Part shown: piece by piece, positions 43,613-53,700 of the stretch
Position numbering within the stretch: the first letter of the stretch is position 1
Layout: every line of letters begins with the position of its first letter
Source of the DNA: Chelonoidis abingdonii
Taxonomy: Eukaryota; Chordata; Testudines; Testudinidae
Direction of reading: 5' to 3'
Assembly: GCF_003597395.2 (NCBI RefSeq)
Contig: NC_133770.1
Span: forward strand, 207,424,165-207,488,164
Length of the DNA stretch: 64,000 bases
Position numbers and translations under genes: made by a program
The notes under the pieces: generated by a model
Databases searched by the model: none
Told to the model about the DNA's origin: nothing
What the model saw: the letters and a program-made list of their open reading frames with translations, nothing else

Positions 43613-44094
43613 ATCATGCTTCCATGTGACTAAAACAAAGAAGCTGGACAAAAAGGTAACTAAAATGTTAATTTTTAGCAAACTCCTTCATCAATTTTAT
43701 GTCAGACAAGTGAAGAAAAAAATGAACCTGGCTGAATTTGCCCCTTCAAACTATATTATAAATGGAATGTAAAGCTTTGTAAGTATCATATAAAACCAAC
43801 ACATTTTAATCTAATAATAAACTTTATGCATTTGATAATTAATTAATTTGAGAAAATCCAAACTGTAACTTCAAAAACTTTATGGAAAACAAGGAGTACA
43901 GTTCAAGACATCCCCTTCAAATAGAGAAAAAATACTCCATTTTTATACAGTGCAGTATAAATCAAACAATCATAGAAGTCAAAAAGTCTCTGTTCACATA
44001 CAATAATTATTCATGTTTTAAAAACATATATGAAAGACATATAAGCAATCAACTCTATATCGTAATATAGTAATTGTGTTATTATTAGTAGTAG
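43613..44094. other. Intronic stretch without recognised features
   Basis: AT-rich non-coding sequence. It ends in a short trinucleotide tract (TTATTAGTAGTAGTAG) near 44080-44096 that abuts the next repeat. Confidence 0.4.
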
Positions 44095-44520
44095 TAGTCG
44101 TAATATTGTACTGAGTAGGTGCCCTAGTCACGCCCTAGGACCCCGCTATGCTAGGTGCTGTACAAACAGGGGCAGTTCCTGCTCAAAAAGATACATTCTA
44201 AGTATCAGACAAAAGACAACAGATGGATATACATGGACAGGGGAGTACAAAGAAACAATGAGACAGTATTGGTCAGCATGCTAAACAGTAGTCTCAGTAC
44301 ACCAGCGGTCTGCCATTGTCAATTTTTTTCTGGCTCATAGCAAGAGAGAGTTTTAAGGGGGTCTCTGAAGAAGGATAATAAGGTAGCTTTGTGGATGTTT
44401 ACAGGGAGGTCTTTCCAAGAAAGAGGGGCAGCATGAGAGAAAGCATGAAGGTGGTTGTTTGAAAATTTAACAAGTGGGCAATAGAGGCTGACATCAGGGG
44501 CTGATCAGAGGTGGTAAAGG
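44095..44520 (+). mobile_element. L2-like interspersed repeat
   Basis: Contains GCTAGGTGCTGTACAAACAG followed by ACAAAAGACAACAGATGGAT and GTGGATGTTTACAGGGAGGT. The preceding trinucleotide run, the AGGTGCTGTAC motif and its neighbours recall L2/MIR-related repeats of amniotes. I know the block as a frequent turtle repeat but cannot be certain of its class. Confidence 0.4.
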
Positions 44521-45128
44521 TATCTGTACTGTATTAAATCTGTACTGCCAGATGAAAGGTAACATTTCAAGGAACTAGCAGAAACTATAAATTCAACACT
44601 CTACAGCTAACGTGTTTAAATAAACATACATGACCAATAACAGCTGCAGTTTATCAAGTAACTATTAAACAAATTTAAGCAGTTATTTAACCATATACTT
44701 ACATCACAAACTATGACTATATAAAATGTGCACAAGTACTTCATACACCACTATTAAAAACAATTGCACAATAAAGAAATTAAGCCATAAAAAAAACCAT
44801 TAAACATCATTAAGGATTTGACCAAAACAACAAAAAAGCTTACATTTCCTTTATTTTATTGGCTCATTTTGCCAATAAAAAAATCCAGCCAAAAAGTTTT
44901 ATCAACACAGGAATGCGTAGCATGAATATTTGCATATCAATACCCTGACTGCTTTTCCAGCTCATAACTGTTTCTCATCAGTGATAGTGTCTGAGCTCTT
45001 GGAACAAAACAAAGCATGTACTGTTTTTGTGGATGCACTGAATTCTCTGAAACCATGTGCAAGACAGACCTCCTTCACCTTTTGTATACACCTTTATTAG
45101 GTATGAATCAAATACAGCCATCAATAAT
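44521..45128. other. Intronic stretch without recognised features
   Basis: AT-rich, non-coding. Nothing that I can support. Confidence 0.4.
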
Positions 45129-45495
45129 CAGGGCTGCCTAGAGGATTCAGGGGGCCTGGGGCAAAGTGGGGGAGCTGCGGCACTTGTACTCACCCGGTGG
45201 TGGTCCAGGTCTTCGGCAGCATTTCAGTGGCGGGGGCCCCTTCAGTCGCATTTCGTCAGCACTGAAGGGCCCCCTGCTGCCGAAGACCCAGACTGCCGCG
45301 GGGCCAGGGCTCGCGGGTCATTTCGGCGGCGGGGTACCCTTCAGTCGCTCTGCGTCTTCGGCAGCACTGAAGGGCCCCCCGCCACCGAAATGCTGCCAAA
45401 GACCTGGACCACTGTTGGGTCAGGGCTTGTGGGGTCCCTGCAGGGCCTGGAGCAAATTGCCACACTTCCCATCCTCCCCGCCCCCGGCAGCCCTG
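45129..45495. mobile_element. GC-rich foldback element, hAT-like ends
   Basis: The ends CAGGGCTGCC and its complement GGCAGCCCTG are perfect. The flanking 8-mers TCAATAAT and TAAATAAC match at 6 of 8 positions. Inside, GTCTTCGGCAGCA, GCACTGAAGGGCCCCC and TTTCGGCGGCGG repeat in both orientations, so the interior folds. Frames of 185 and 110 codons are due to composition and lack domains. Confidence 0.65.
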
Positions 45496-46934
45496 TAAAT
45501 AACAGGACTACTCCAATGCTGCACTTTGGGTTCACTTTTTTTCCTCTTTATATTTGGCATTATCTTCCATATATCCCAGCAGGCACAAAACAGCCTTCTT
45601 CACAGCGTATTTAACTAGTGATAAGTGCCACAGAAATCCTGTAAATTGGCCAGAAATAAGTACATACTTGGGGTATATTTTTGTACAATAAAACTTATAC
45701 ATATATAATCTATTGTCTGAAAATAATCAGCCACAGATGACATATGTGGTTACTAAGAGTGCACACCTGTGTAAATAATGGTTTTCAGGGGAAGTCAGTT
45801 CAGCCCCTAATTCTTTGGATAATTCTCCAGACAGGCATTCAAAACAATTCCTGTTCTAGATAGCATGATACCTATGAATGGGGCAATGTACGACTATGCA
45901 GCTATGCTGGTTTTCATTTCATTTTTCATTGCTGCTGAACGGTATAAATAAGAACTAAGAATATTTTTATGATGTCCTTTGTGACTGGCAAGCCAGCCCT
46001 GGAACGCTACTTCCAAAATGTATAAGGTTCTTTATTTTAAAAGAAATAAACTAAATCCCTGATTTTGCAAAGGGATTGATGTGAGCTGTCTCTTATGCTC
46101 ACATAGAATTCCCACTGAAGTCAACGGGGCTCCACTCAGCCGCAAGGGGATCCCAGTGCATATCCAGTTGCGGAACTAGGGCCTAAAACTCTTCCCTCCC
46201 CCATGAAATTTTACCCTAACTTATAACTTATAAGTGACAGCATGTTTGACTTAATGCCACCCTGCTTCAGAACTGTTGCTGGTAGCTTAGTTTTTGACAA
46301 TGGCATTTTGTAGATAATTAGCGGACTTATGTCTGAGGATTATAAGAAAATTTTTTAAAAATTAAAAGGAAGACAAAGGAAATTCAAGGGGTTAGGCATG
46401 AACAAAATAGGTTAAAAAAAACTTTAGACCAAGTGCCTTCCATATATCATGAGTATGTGTTGTGTGATACTGAGAGAGGTTACTTAAGTCCTCCATTTCT
46501 GTGGACTATAAGGAAGTGACTAAATCTTGTAAACATATTTTAAAACAGACAATTTGGTGAAAAATGAAAAGCTGTTCCATCTAAATCCAGATTTTAGGCT
46601 TGAAAAATTAAGACCATCTTCAGGTGAAATGAGTAAAAATGGTAAATTACTAGATTAATTTCCAAGAAGCTATAAGGAAACAATACTGAGGAAACGAGAA
46701 TAATAGTAGTCAGCTTCAGCTAAAACAATTCAAGATCTCCTGTGGCAGTCACACACAGGCACACAGCTATTCTTTAAAGAGAGACATATTTCTGGCGTTT
46801 GATGTACCCACCCTACACACACCCACATCATATATCATTTAAAAGCGTATTTATGTATGTTTAGATGACGTATGATGTGGTAGTGTCATTTTTTACACAT
46901 TTCCAGAAACACTGCAACATGACTATGCCTACAG
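45496..46934. other. Intronic stretch; short palindrome-type repeat near 46055-46195
   Basis: Mostly AT-rich. Near 46055-46195, CCTGATTTTGCAAAGGGATT and CCCACTGAAGTCAACGGGGC look like a known type of short turtle interspersed repeat. Nothing else is recognised. Confidence 0.3.
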
Positions 46935-47076
46935 TTTTTACTGTTTCAGGCTATTGGTACATTAGAAAGCTTACAGCGGCTCTGCACTGATGCAGCTATG
47001 CTTCTGTAAGCTCTCTAGTGTAGCCGCTCTCCCGTCAGCTTAATTACTCCAGCCTCCATGAGCGGCAGTAGCGGCA
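46935..47076. mobile_element. Truncated MITE fragment
   Basis: TACATTAGAAAGCTTACAGC, ATGCAGCTATGCTTCTGTAA, TCTAGTGTAGCCGCTCTCCC and CATGAGCGGCAGTAGCGGC correspond in order to the left half of a turtle foldback MITE. It stops where the DIRS-like copy begins. I did not find the other half beyond 51.2 kb. Confidence 0.45.
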
Positions 47077-47129
47077 TTCTGGATTGTCACAAAGAGGTCT
47101 ATATGCTCTCTAGTACTCCAGTGTTCATT

Positions 47130-47529
47130 TCCCACTCGTGGTCCTGGGAAAATTTTCTGCTCAGAGCATCTGCAGTGGTCTTTTGGCATCCTGGTAGGAA
47201 GGAGGCTGAGATGTCTATGTTATGGCAGATGCATCAGCTCCATAGTAGGATGGCTTCTGTGCATAGAGAGTGTGACCATGCTCCCCCCTTGTCAGTTTAT
47301 ATGAAATATAAAAGTGACATTGTCTCTCAGAACCTTTATGGCCTTGTCCCTGATCATGGGTAGAAAATGTGAGCCTGCATCGTGGACTGCCCACAACTCC
47401 AGTAGGTTTATGTATAATGTTGATTCCGATGGGGACTAGTGTCCTTGGATTGTGTGGTTGTGCAGGTGTACCCCCCAACCTACCAGAGAAGCATCCAGTG
47501 AGTGTATCATCGAAGGAGGATCTGTGCAA
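47130..47529 (-). pseudogene. RNase H fragment (DIRS-like copy B)
   Basis: One minus-strand frame gives LDASLVGWGVHLHNH, then a stop, then LYINLLELWAVHDAGSHF, then IKVLRDNVTFIFHIN. These hold the Asp, Glu and Asp motifs expected for the RNase H fold of DIRS-like and related pol proteins. The tail TADALSRKFSQDHEW (about 47165-47120) is the usual C-terminal border of this domain. Two in-frame stops are visible. Confidence 0.62.
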
Positions 47530-47959
47530 AGGTAACTCCTGTGCAAATGTTACATGGTTGAGTCCACCAACGTAGAGAATTTTTTATTTTGGCTGTCATT
47601 GTAAGACATTTGTTTATGCTGTGTCTGTGTGGAATATATACTGTCCTTGCAGGAATCACATGTGCAGTCTGGCATGTTTAATGAGAAATGCCGTTGCTGA
47701 CATATGGCCTAACAGTTGGAGGCAGGTCCTGGCCAAAGTCTGTGGGCTGGCTTGCATTATGGTTATTAGATTAAATAGAATGGTAAATCTCTATCAGAGC
47801 AGAGAGACTTTAGCTTTCAAAGAGTCAACATAGGCCCCAATAAACTCCAGGGTCTGCACAGGTGTAAATGTTGATTTTTGTTTGTTTATTTGTAGACCTA
47901 GCTGTGTGAAGAGAGCTACTGTCTTTTGGGTAGCTTCCAGTGCCTCTTCTCAAGTCAAT

Positions 47960-48640
47960 GGTTTGAGTAAGCAATTGTCCAGATCAGGAAATATTATGAC
48001 TCCTTGTCTGTGGAGGTAAGCTGCCACCACCACAAGAACTTGAGACTACCCATGGAGAAGTGGATAATCTGAAAGTGAGTACTTCGTACTGGAAACGATC
48101 TGTTTCCAGAACAAACCTGAGAAATCTCCTGTGTGAGGGATATATCGTTATGAGGAAATATGCATCCTGGAGGTTGACAGCTGAGACCCAGTCCCCTTGT
48201 TTAGTGCTGGAATTATTGTTGCTAGTGTGACCATCCTGAATCACAGGGTTTTCATGAATTTATTAAATGGGCCTCCATTCTCCAGATTTTTTTCTGGATT
48301 AGAAAATAATGGGAGCAGAAACCCTTCCCTCTGTGTTTTGTTAGTACTGGTTCTACTGCGCCTAGGTGTATGAGATGGTTCATCTCCTATTGCAGTAGAT
48401 CTTCGTGAGAAGGGTCCCTGAAGAGGGACAGGGAGGGAGGCTGGTTAGGGGAGATTTGGAGATAAACTGGATGAAATAGCCAGTCTTGATGATTTCTAAT
48501 TGTCTGATGTGATGTTTCACCATGCTGGATGAAATGGAGTTAGATGGTCTCCAAACGGATGGATGGTATTGGATGCGTCCAGCAGTAGAAAAAGTGAAAG
48601 GTGTCTCTCTGGTCCTTGACCAAACCCTCAAAACTGTTGT
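47960..48640 (-). pseudogene. Reverse transcriptase with mutated catalytic box (DIRS-like copy B)
   Basis: Minus-strand blocks: RMVTLATIIPALNKGTGSQL-like sequence near 48230, then AVNLQDAYFLITIYPSHRRF (about 48190-48130, first catalytic Asp present), then FETDRFQYEVLTFRLSTSP-like sequence near 48090-48060. After a frameshift follows LVVVAAYLHRQGVIIFPDLDNCLL (about 48040-47965). The last block is where YLDD is expected; it reads DLDN, so the Tyr and the second Asp are lost. The enzyme is dead by this change as well as by frameshift. Confidence 0.72.
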
Positions 48641-48775
48641 TCAGAGGGAGGGTTGTTGGGATGTTGAGGGCTGGGAAGGGAGTGGTTTTCATCTTGCGGG
48701 CCTCTGCCTGCACCTTTGGGGGTCATATTGCCTCTCAGGTTGTGTGTAGGGTGCATTGAGTAATACTTCCCATTT

Positions 48776-49550
48776 TTATTCCTGGGTACGTGTGTGTATG
48801 CCCAAGAATCTCAGAGTCACCCTGGAGTCCTTCAAAGTGTGAAGGGACTCATCTGTTTTGGCTGCGAACAGTTGGGACCTTTGAAAGCAGATCCTCGACA
48901 GCTGATTGTGCAGCCAGGAAGCACGTGGCATTACTATGGCCATGGAGATGGAATATGCCGCCATGTCTGTAGGTCCACGGAAGCTTGTAAATCTGTGTGA
49001 GCTAGAAGCTGATCCTTGGATATAAATGCTTTAAATAGTTCTTTTTTCTTTTTTAAGGTGTTCAATAAAGTCAGACATTTTTGAGTAATTGGAGTGATTG
49101 TATTTGGCTATTAGTGCTTCAGAGTTAGTGGTCCTGAACTGCAGGGTAGCTGAAAAGTAAGCTTTGCGCCCCAAAAGGTCCAACCTCTTCTAGTCTTGGT
49201 AATATGGGGTGAATCTGGAATGGTTGTCTACACCACTCATTTACAGCCTTTACCACCAGAGAGTTTGGTGTGGGGTCTGAAAATAGAAATTCTATCCCTT
49301 TGGAAGGGACATAGTATTTTTTATCTGCTCTTTTGCAGGTGGGAGGAATTGTTGCTGGGGTCTTGCATATGGTCTTGGCTGGGTCCATGAGAGACTCATT
49401 TATTGAGAGGGCAATCTTTGAGAAGGCTGAAGTTTGGAGGATGTCCAGCAACTTATGTTGTAACTCTGCAACTTCTCCCAGTGGTATCTCCAGGAAATCT
49501 GCAATCCTCTTAAATCCTTCCTGGAACAGTTTAAAGTCATCCCCTGTCAT
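48776..49550 (-). pseudogene. DIRS-like gag domain (copy B)
   Basis: A 141-codon open stretch begins MTGDDFKLFQEGFKRIADFL and contains DKKYYVPSKGIEFLF and NSLVVKAVNEWCRQ, followed after a frameshift by LLGRKAYFSATLQFRTTNSE, then ASWLHNQLSRICFQ and TDESLHTLKDSRVTLRFLG (to about 48776). This block is known in vertebrates as a DIRS gag. It is also the origin of the C-terminal region of LAP2-alpha, so annotation pipelines often mislabel it as a lamina-associated protein. It would form the particle shell. Stops and one frameshift disable it. Confidence 0.65.
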
Positions 49551-49752
49551 GGGAGATAGGGGCAGAATAGCTTAATCGGGAGAGGAAGATGAAAAATTGG
49601 CAGCTGGTTTGATTTCCTGAGTCTCCAAGTCCTTGACTGCCTCTTCCAGAGCTTCAGAGGGCCCAGGAACAGAGGGTGAATGGGAATGCCTTGACTTCTC
49701 CTTGAGTGGACTGGGAGGTTTAGGATAGTGTTGGCAGTACGCTGCCCATGGA

Positions 49753-50162
49753 CACAGGCACCAACTTCTCCTGGTGCCAGTGGGTGCTCGCTCCCCCCCC
49801 CCGCCCTTTGCCCCTACCCCGCCTCCATTCCAACCCCTTCCCCAAAGTCCCTGCCCCAACTCCGCCCCCTCCCTGCCCCTATTGGACTCCTTCCCCAAAT
49901 CCCCGCTCTGGCCCTGCCTCCTTCCTTGAGCGCGCTGTGTTTCTGTTCCTCCCCTCTCCCTCCCACAGCTTGTTACACTGCGAAACAGCTGTTTCACGGC
50001 AGCAATCCCTGGGAGGAGAAGCAGGGACTTGGCACGCGCAGGGTAGGAGGTGGCAGAGGTGAGCTGGGATGGGGAGCTTGGCTGCCAGTGGACGCAGAGC
50101 TCCAACCAATTTTTCCCCCTGGGTGCTCCAGCCCTGGAGCACCCACGGAGTCGGTGCCTATG
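49753..50162. mobile_element. hAT-like element with perfect 8-bp duplication (410 bp)
   Basis: The direct repeats CCCATGGA at 49745-49752 and 50163-50170 are perfect. The element ends, CACAGGCACCAACTTC and, on the minus strand, CATAGGCACCGACTCC, are inverted repeats. The left half is C-rich. Frames of 158 and 177 codons in this part are compositional. It interrupts gag of the DIRS-like copy B. Confidence 0.75.
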
Positions 50163-50225
50163 CCCATGGATCCAAGTAAGGCTACTGTGGTGGAAAAGGC
50201 ATAGGTGTCAGCATCCATGAGTTAT

Positions 50226-50402
50226 ACCTATCTCATGGAACTGGAAGGGACCTTGAAGGTCATTGAGTCCAGTCCCCTGCCTTCACTAGCAGGACCAAGT
50301 ACTGATTTTGCCCCAGATCCCTAAATGGCCCCTTCAAGGACTGGACTCACAACCCTGGGTTTAGCAGGCCAATGCTCAAACCACTGAGCTATCCCTCCAC
50401 CC
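50226..50402 (-). mobile_element. Cry-type tRNA-derived SINE
   Basis: The minus strand starts GGGTGGAGGGATAGCTCAGT, a tRNA-like head with box A (TAGCTCAGTGGTTTGAGC), then a box-B-like GGTTGTGAGTCCAGTCC. A body with GCCATTTAGGGATCTGGGGC follows, and then a tail with ATGACCTTCAAGGTCCCTTC. The tail is like the CR1 3' end at 29140-29190, fitting a SINE mobilised by CR1. This layout is that of the Cry family, reported from cryptodiran turtles (family knowledge). It is not a tRNA gene, because the anticodon arm and 3' end are not tRNA-like. Confidence 0.85.
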
Positions 50403-51235
50403 TAGTTTCAGGTCTTCGGTAGTATGCATGGGGACTGTGGTGGAAGTGCTCTAGTAGCTGTGTGGATAGGCAAGGAGTGACGGCAAGAGCAGATTTCTCC
50501 TTCATCTTTATCCTCATCCTTGTCACTGGATAAAGGAGGAGCTGAACTGGGAGATGGGGTAAGTTGGCGTGGTACCAAGCGCGCTGGAGTAAAGTTGGTA
50601 CCGAGGAGTGGAGATTCCAGTGTTGAAGAGACCAGAAGATCTTTATGGCAAAGAAATTGCTGCGGTACTAAGAAGGATGTCGTCGGCAGTACCAATGCCT
50701 TTACCACATCTGCAGGTGCCAAGAGTCATGTGCTACCACTGCCAAGCTGCTTGGTGCTGCATGGTTGAGCAGCTCCAGTGGCACCTTTTTCCAGCCAGCC
50801 TGTTTAGAGTCTTTGTCTTGCACGGTACCCATGCTACTAGGTGGTCCCACTACCCCAGAAGTGGACAGTCTTGGTGCAGTCAGTACTGATGGGGTTTGAT
50901 GGGTTGGAGAATGTCTCTTTTTGGTGGATTCCCAAGGAGGGGAGTTTGGAGTCAGTTTCTTTACCGCCTTTTTGGTGGAATGCTCCTTCTGCTTAGAAGG
51001 TGGTGGAGAACCACTGTCAGATGCCACGACTGGAGGTTGGTTCCCAAGAGGGGTCTGGGCACAGAGACTTCTCTATCATGAGGGATTTTAGCTGTAGCTT
51101 CCTTGCTTTCCTGGTGTGAGTAAAATGGAATCTTAAAGCAAAACTGTCTAGTCACACTGCAACAATACCGTCACCTTGTAACATTGCATTTTACCAGTTG
51201 ATTGAAGAGAGAAATAATGATCTTATGTACAACAA

Positions 51236-51525
51236 CAGGGGTAGGCAACCTATGGCACACGAGCTGATTTTCAGTGGCACTCACACTGCCCAGGTCCTGG
51301 CCACCAGTCCGGAGGGCTCTGCATTTTAATTTAATTTTAAGTGAAGCTTCTTAAACATTTTAAAAACCTTATTTACTTTACATACAACAGTTTAGTTATA
51401 TATTATAGACTTATATGAAGAGACCTTCTAAAAAGGTTAAAATGTATTACTGGCACACGAAACCTTAAATTAGAGTGAATAAATGAAGACTCGGCACACC
51501 ACTTCTGAAAGTTTGCTGACCCCTG
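51236..51525. mobile_element. hAT-like element with perfect 8-bp duplication (290 bp)
   Basis: The direct repeats TACAACAA at 51228-51235 and 51526-51533 are perfect. The ends are CAGGGGTAGGCAACC and, on the minus strand, CAGGGGTCAGCAAAC. The interior is AT-rich with GCATTTTAATTTAATTTTAA. It is non-coding. The intact duplication suggests a relatively recent insertion. Confidence 0.85.
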
Positions 51526-51533
51526 TACAACAA

Positions 51534-53399
51534 GAAGGTTCTTCTCCTGTACAAGTTGCTACAAACATATAAAATCCTACTTCCTCAGATGCAGAAACTG
51601 AGTCAACCTGCTAGAGACACTGTCCTCACTCCAGCAGCAAAGGACTCTGTTCCGCACTGCAACTCTTTTTATATGGGCTGCTGACCCTGGATGGCTGCTC
51701 CCTGAAGTGCTTCTCTTGATTGGCTCCACTCCATGCAATCTCTCTGTCATTTAGAGGACTCACCTTCACTTCCTGGGGTAGAGCATGGTAGGACCCCGGG
51801 GCCTCCCTTAACCCCTTTCACTTCTGTGTGGTGTGGACATCCCATCACATAGTGCAATAACATTAGCTGAGGCTATCCTAGCTACTAGTAATCTGAAGCA
51901 GGAACTTAAGTCATTCAAATGTTTTGCAGATATTCTTCTGGCGAGTGAACCTGGTGAATAGCTGTCAAATGAACAAGTGGTTGTGTATAATGCCACTTCT
52001 AATTCTTTGGTCTGAAATAGCCAAAATGAAAGCCCCAGAATATTATCCAAAGCCCAATGATTGTAGTTTACACAGGTCACCTGCCTTTGTACCCCAATTA
52101 ATGCAGGAGGTTTTGTCCTTTGGTTGATAAAGAGGTGCATAATTCAGCCAGCAATGAGTATCACCCTTCAGAAGACATTCAAAGAAGGTGATTCTTAGTT
52201 GAGGAATACATACAAAATTATTACACCACTGTCCATGACCAATTTTCCCTCCACAGAACTGTGTACATGCCAAGGCAATGAATACTGGATAACCCATGCA
52301 CTCTTGACAGAGATCCTAATGATGAACAAGATGATGATAATGATGTTGACTAAAAATATCACCAGCACTATTACATTTCAATAATACCTGTAAAAATTTA
52401 TTATTAGAGTTTATTTTACCCTTTAGATTGTTGTTATGTTGCTTTGAAGTCAGAAAGCAATCCAATTTTATGTCTTGAAATAATACACGGAGACAGTAAA
52501 TTAACAGAAACAAATGCACTATATAAAGTGGTCATTTTAATGTGTTGATGGTATCATTGTTTATGCCTGCTTCTATGGTAATAACACCATTTGACAACTC
52601 GTCATCATAGCTCATCTTAAAGAGACATAATTAGCTTTCAAATGATGTGCATATACGTAGAGAGGGTACACAGGTTGATCAAATCATTGGTGTCTGCTGT
52701 TCACCTAACACCAACATTTAAAGGACTAGAGGTACCATACTGTCTTCTTTATCTAAGAAAGGTAATCCAGAATTACGGTTTCATTATTTACAAGGATTCT
52801 GTATATTTTCACTGTCTGTACGTAAATACTGACTAAAGTATATACAAAAGTTCTAACTCCACCTGTCCACTGAATTTAATATATAACTTTTTACTGCCTT
52901 TCTAATGTAATTTTTTTAAGTCTCATATAATATGTATTTAGTTTTGCCATTATAAACTAAGCCACAATTGCAGGGATTATGCAGAACATGGTTTATTTAA
53001 ATAGTAAAAGAATATGAACTCTAAAATCTTTGGACACTACCAAACTATAGCTGTTTCACTAAACTAAATTAAAGGGCCTCAACACCACTCAATTTGTTCT
53101 AAGAATCTTGGATTATAAATTAGAATATGTTTATTTAGGTTTATAAAATATAAAAGGACAGCCACCCAACATCCTGGGCACCTATACACAACTTTATTTA
53201 AAATAAAATCATAATGGTGTGGACATCTCACCAAATACATATACTTCAAACAATCATAAAATAAGGTCCCTTCCCAACTGGTAAGACTATAAGGACCCTC
53301 CATTCTCAGCTAACCTCTCCACAACCACCTATGAAAAGAGATGCAGCATCCCTGAAAGACTAACAGGTATGGGATATTTTGGACTGCAAAAGAAGAATT
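51534..53399. other. Intronic stretch with an unexplained Cys-containing minus frame
   Basis: Mostly AT-rich. Between about 52297 and 52043 the minus strand is open for 84 codons with evenly placed Cys and Trp (for example CLLKGDTHCWLNYAPLY). The plus strand has a plausible acceptor (TTTTCCCTCCACAG ending at 52256) in front of a short open stretch. I do not recognise either, and neither has a matching donor and acceptor pair. The rest shows nothing. Confidence 0.3.
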
Positions 53400-53700
53400 C
53401 CAAACTCAAGGATCCCTTATGGAGAAAGCTGTGCCTGGAACTACCACTTGTGTATATTGCCTATGCTGATCTCAATGGAGCAGTATGGCATAGAGAGACA
53501 GGCAAACTCAGATAATCAGCTTCTAACCCATTTGGAAATGTACAGATTAAAGCCAACACCTTGAATTCACCTGGACACTTGTCACCATTAACTGCAGATC
53601 ATGAAACACTGGTATAATGTGCTGCTGGCAAAAAAATGTACTTAATGATCAGCCTGCTGCATTCTTAATTTACTTTAGTTTCTGAGTGGTCTTTTGTTTA
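53400..53700 (+). repeat. Probable ancient LINE-derived repeat
   Basis: CCAACACCTTGAATTCACCT, then ACTGGTATAATGTGCTGCTG, then GCCTGCTGCATTCTTAATTT and TTTCTGAGTGGTCTTTTGTT follow the order of an old amniote LINE tail that I know by sight. It is strongly diverged and the class is unproven. Confidence 0.35.

Larger units (their letters stand above)
47080..51170 (-). mobile_element. DIRS-like retrotransposon, decayed copy B
   Basis: Read on the minus strand: a Ser/Pro/Thr-rich gag N-terminus (51030-50410), a gag domain (49550-48776), reverse transcriptase (48640-47960) and RNase H (47529-47130), ending soon after a QKTTADALSRKFSQ segment. The recombinase and the 3' inverted terminus are absent, so the 3' side is truncated at about 47080. 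A hAT-like element (49753-50162) and a Cry-type SINE (50226-50402) lie within gag. Gag is on its own frame upstream of pol. All reading frames are broken. Its domains agree with copy A and supply the gag that copy A has lost. Confidence 0.72.

Noticed and set aside
45057..45614. 185-codon plus-strand frame (and a 110-codon frame within it)
   Set aside because: Lies across the GC-rich foldback element at 45129-45495 and continues into unique flank. No motif and no splice or start context.
49572..50204. Frames of 177 and 158 codons on opposite strands
   Set aside because: Both come from the C-rich interior of the hAT-like element at 49753-50162.
50226..50402. tRNA gene
   Set aside because: Has boxes A and B but a SINE body and a CR1-like tail. 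It fits a Cry-type SINE.
52256..52384. Plus-strand short frame after an acceptor-like site, reading Asp-rich in another frame
   Set aside because: The Asp/Met runs come from a GATGAT-type simple repeat, and there is no paired donor or conserved motif.
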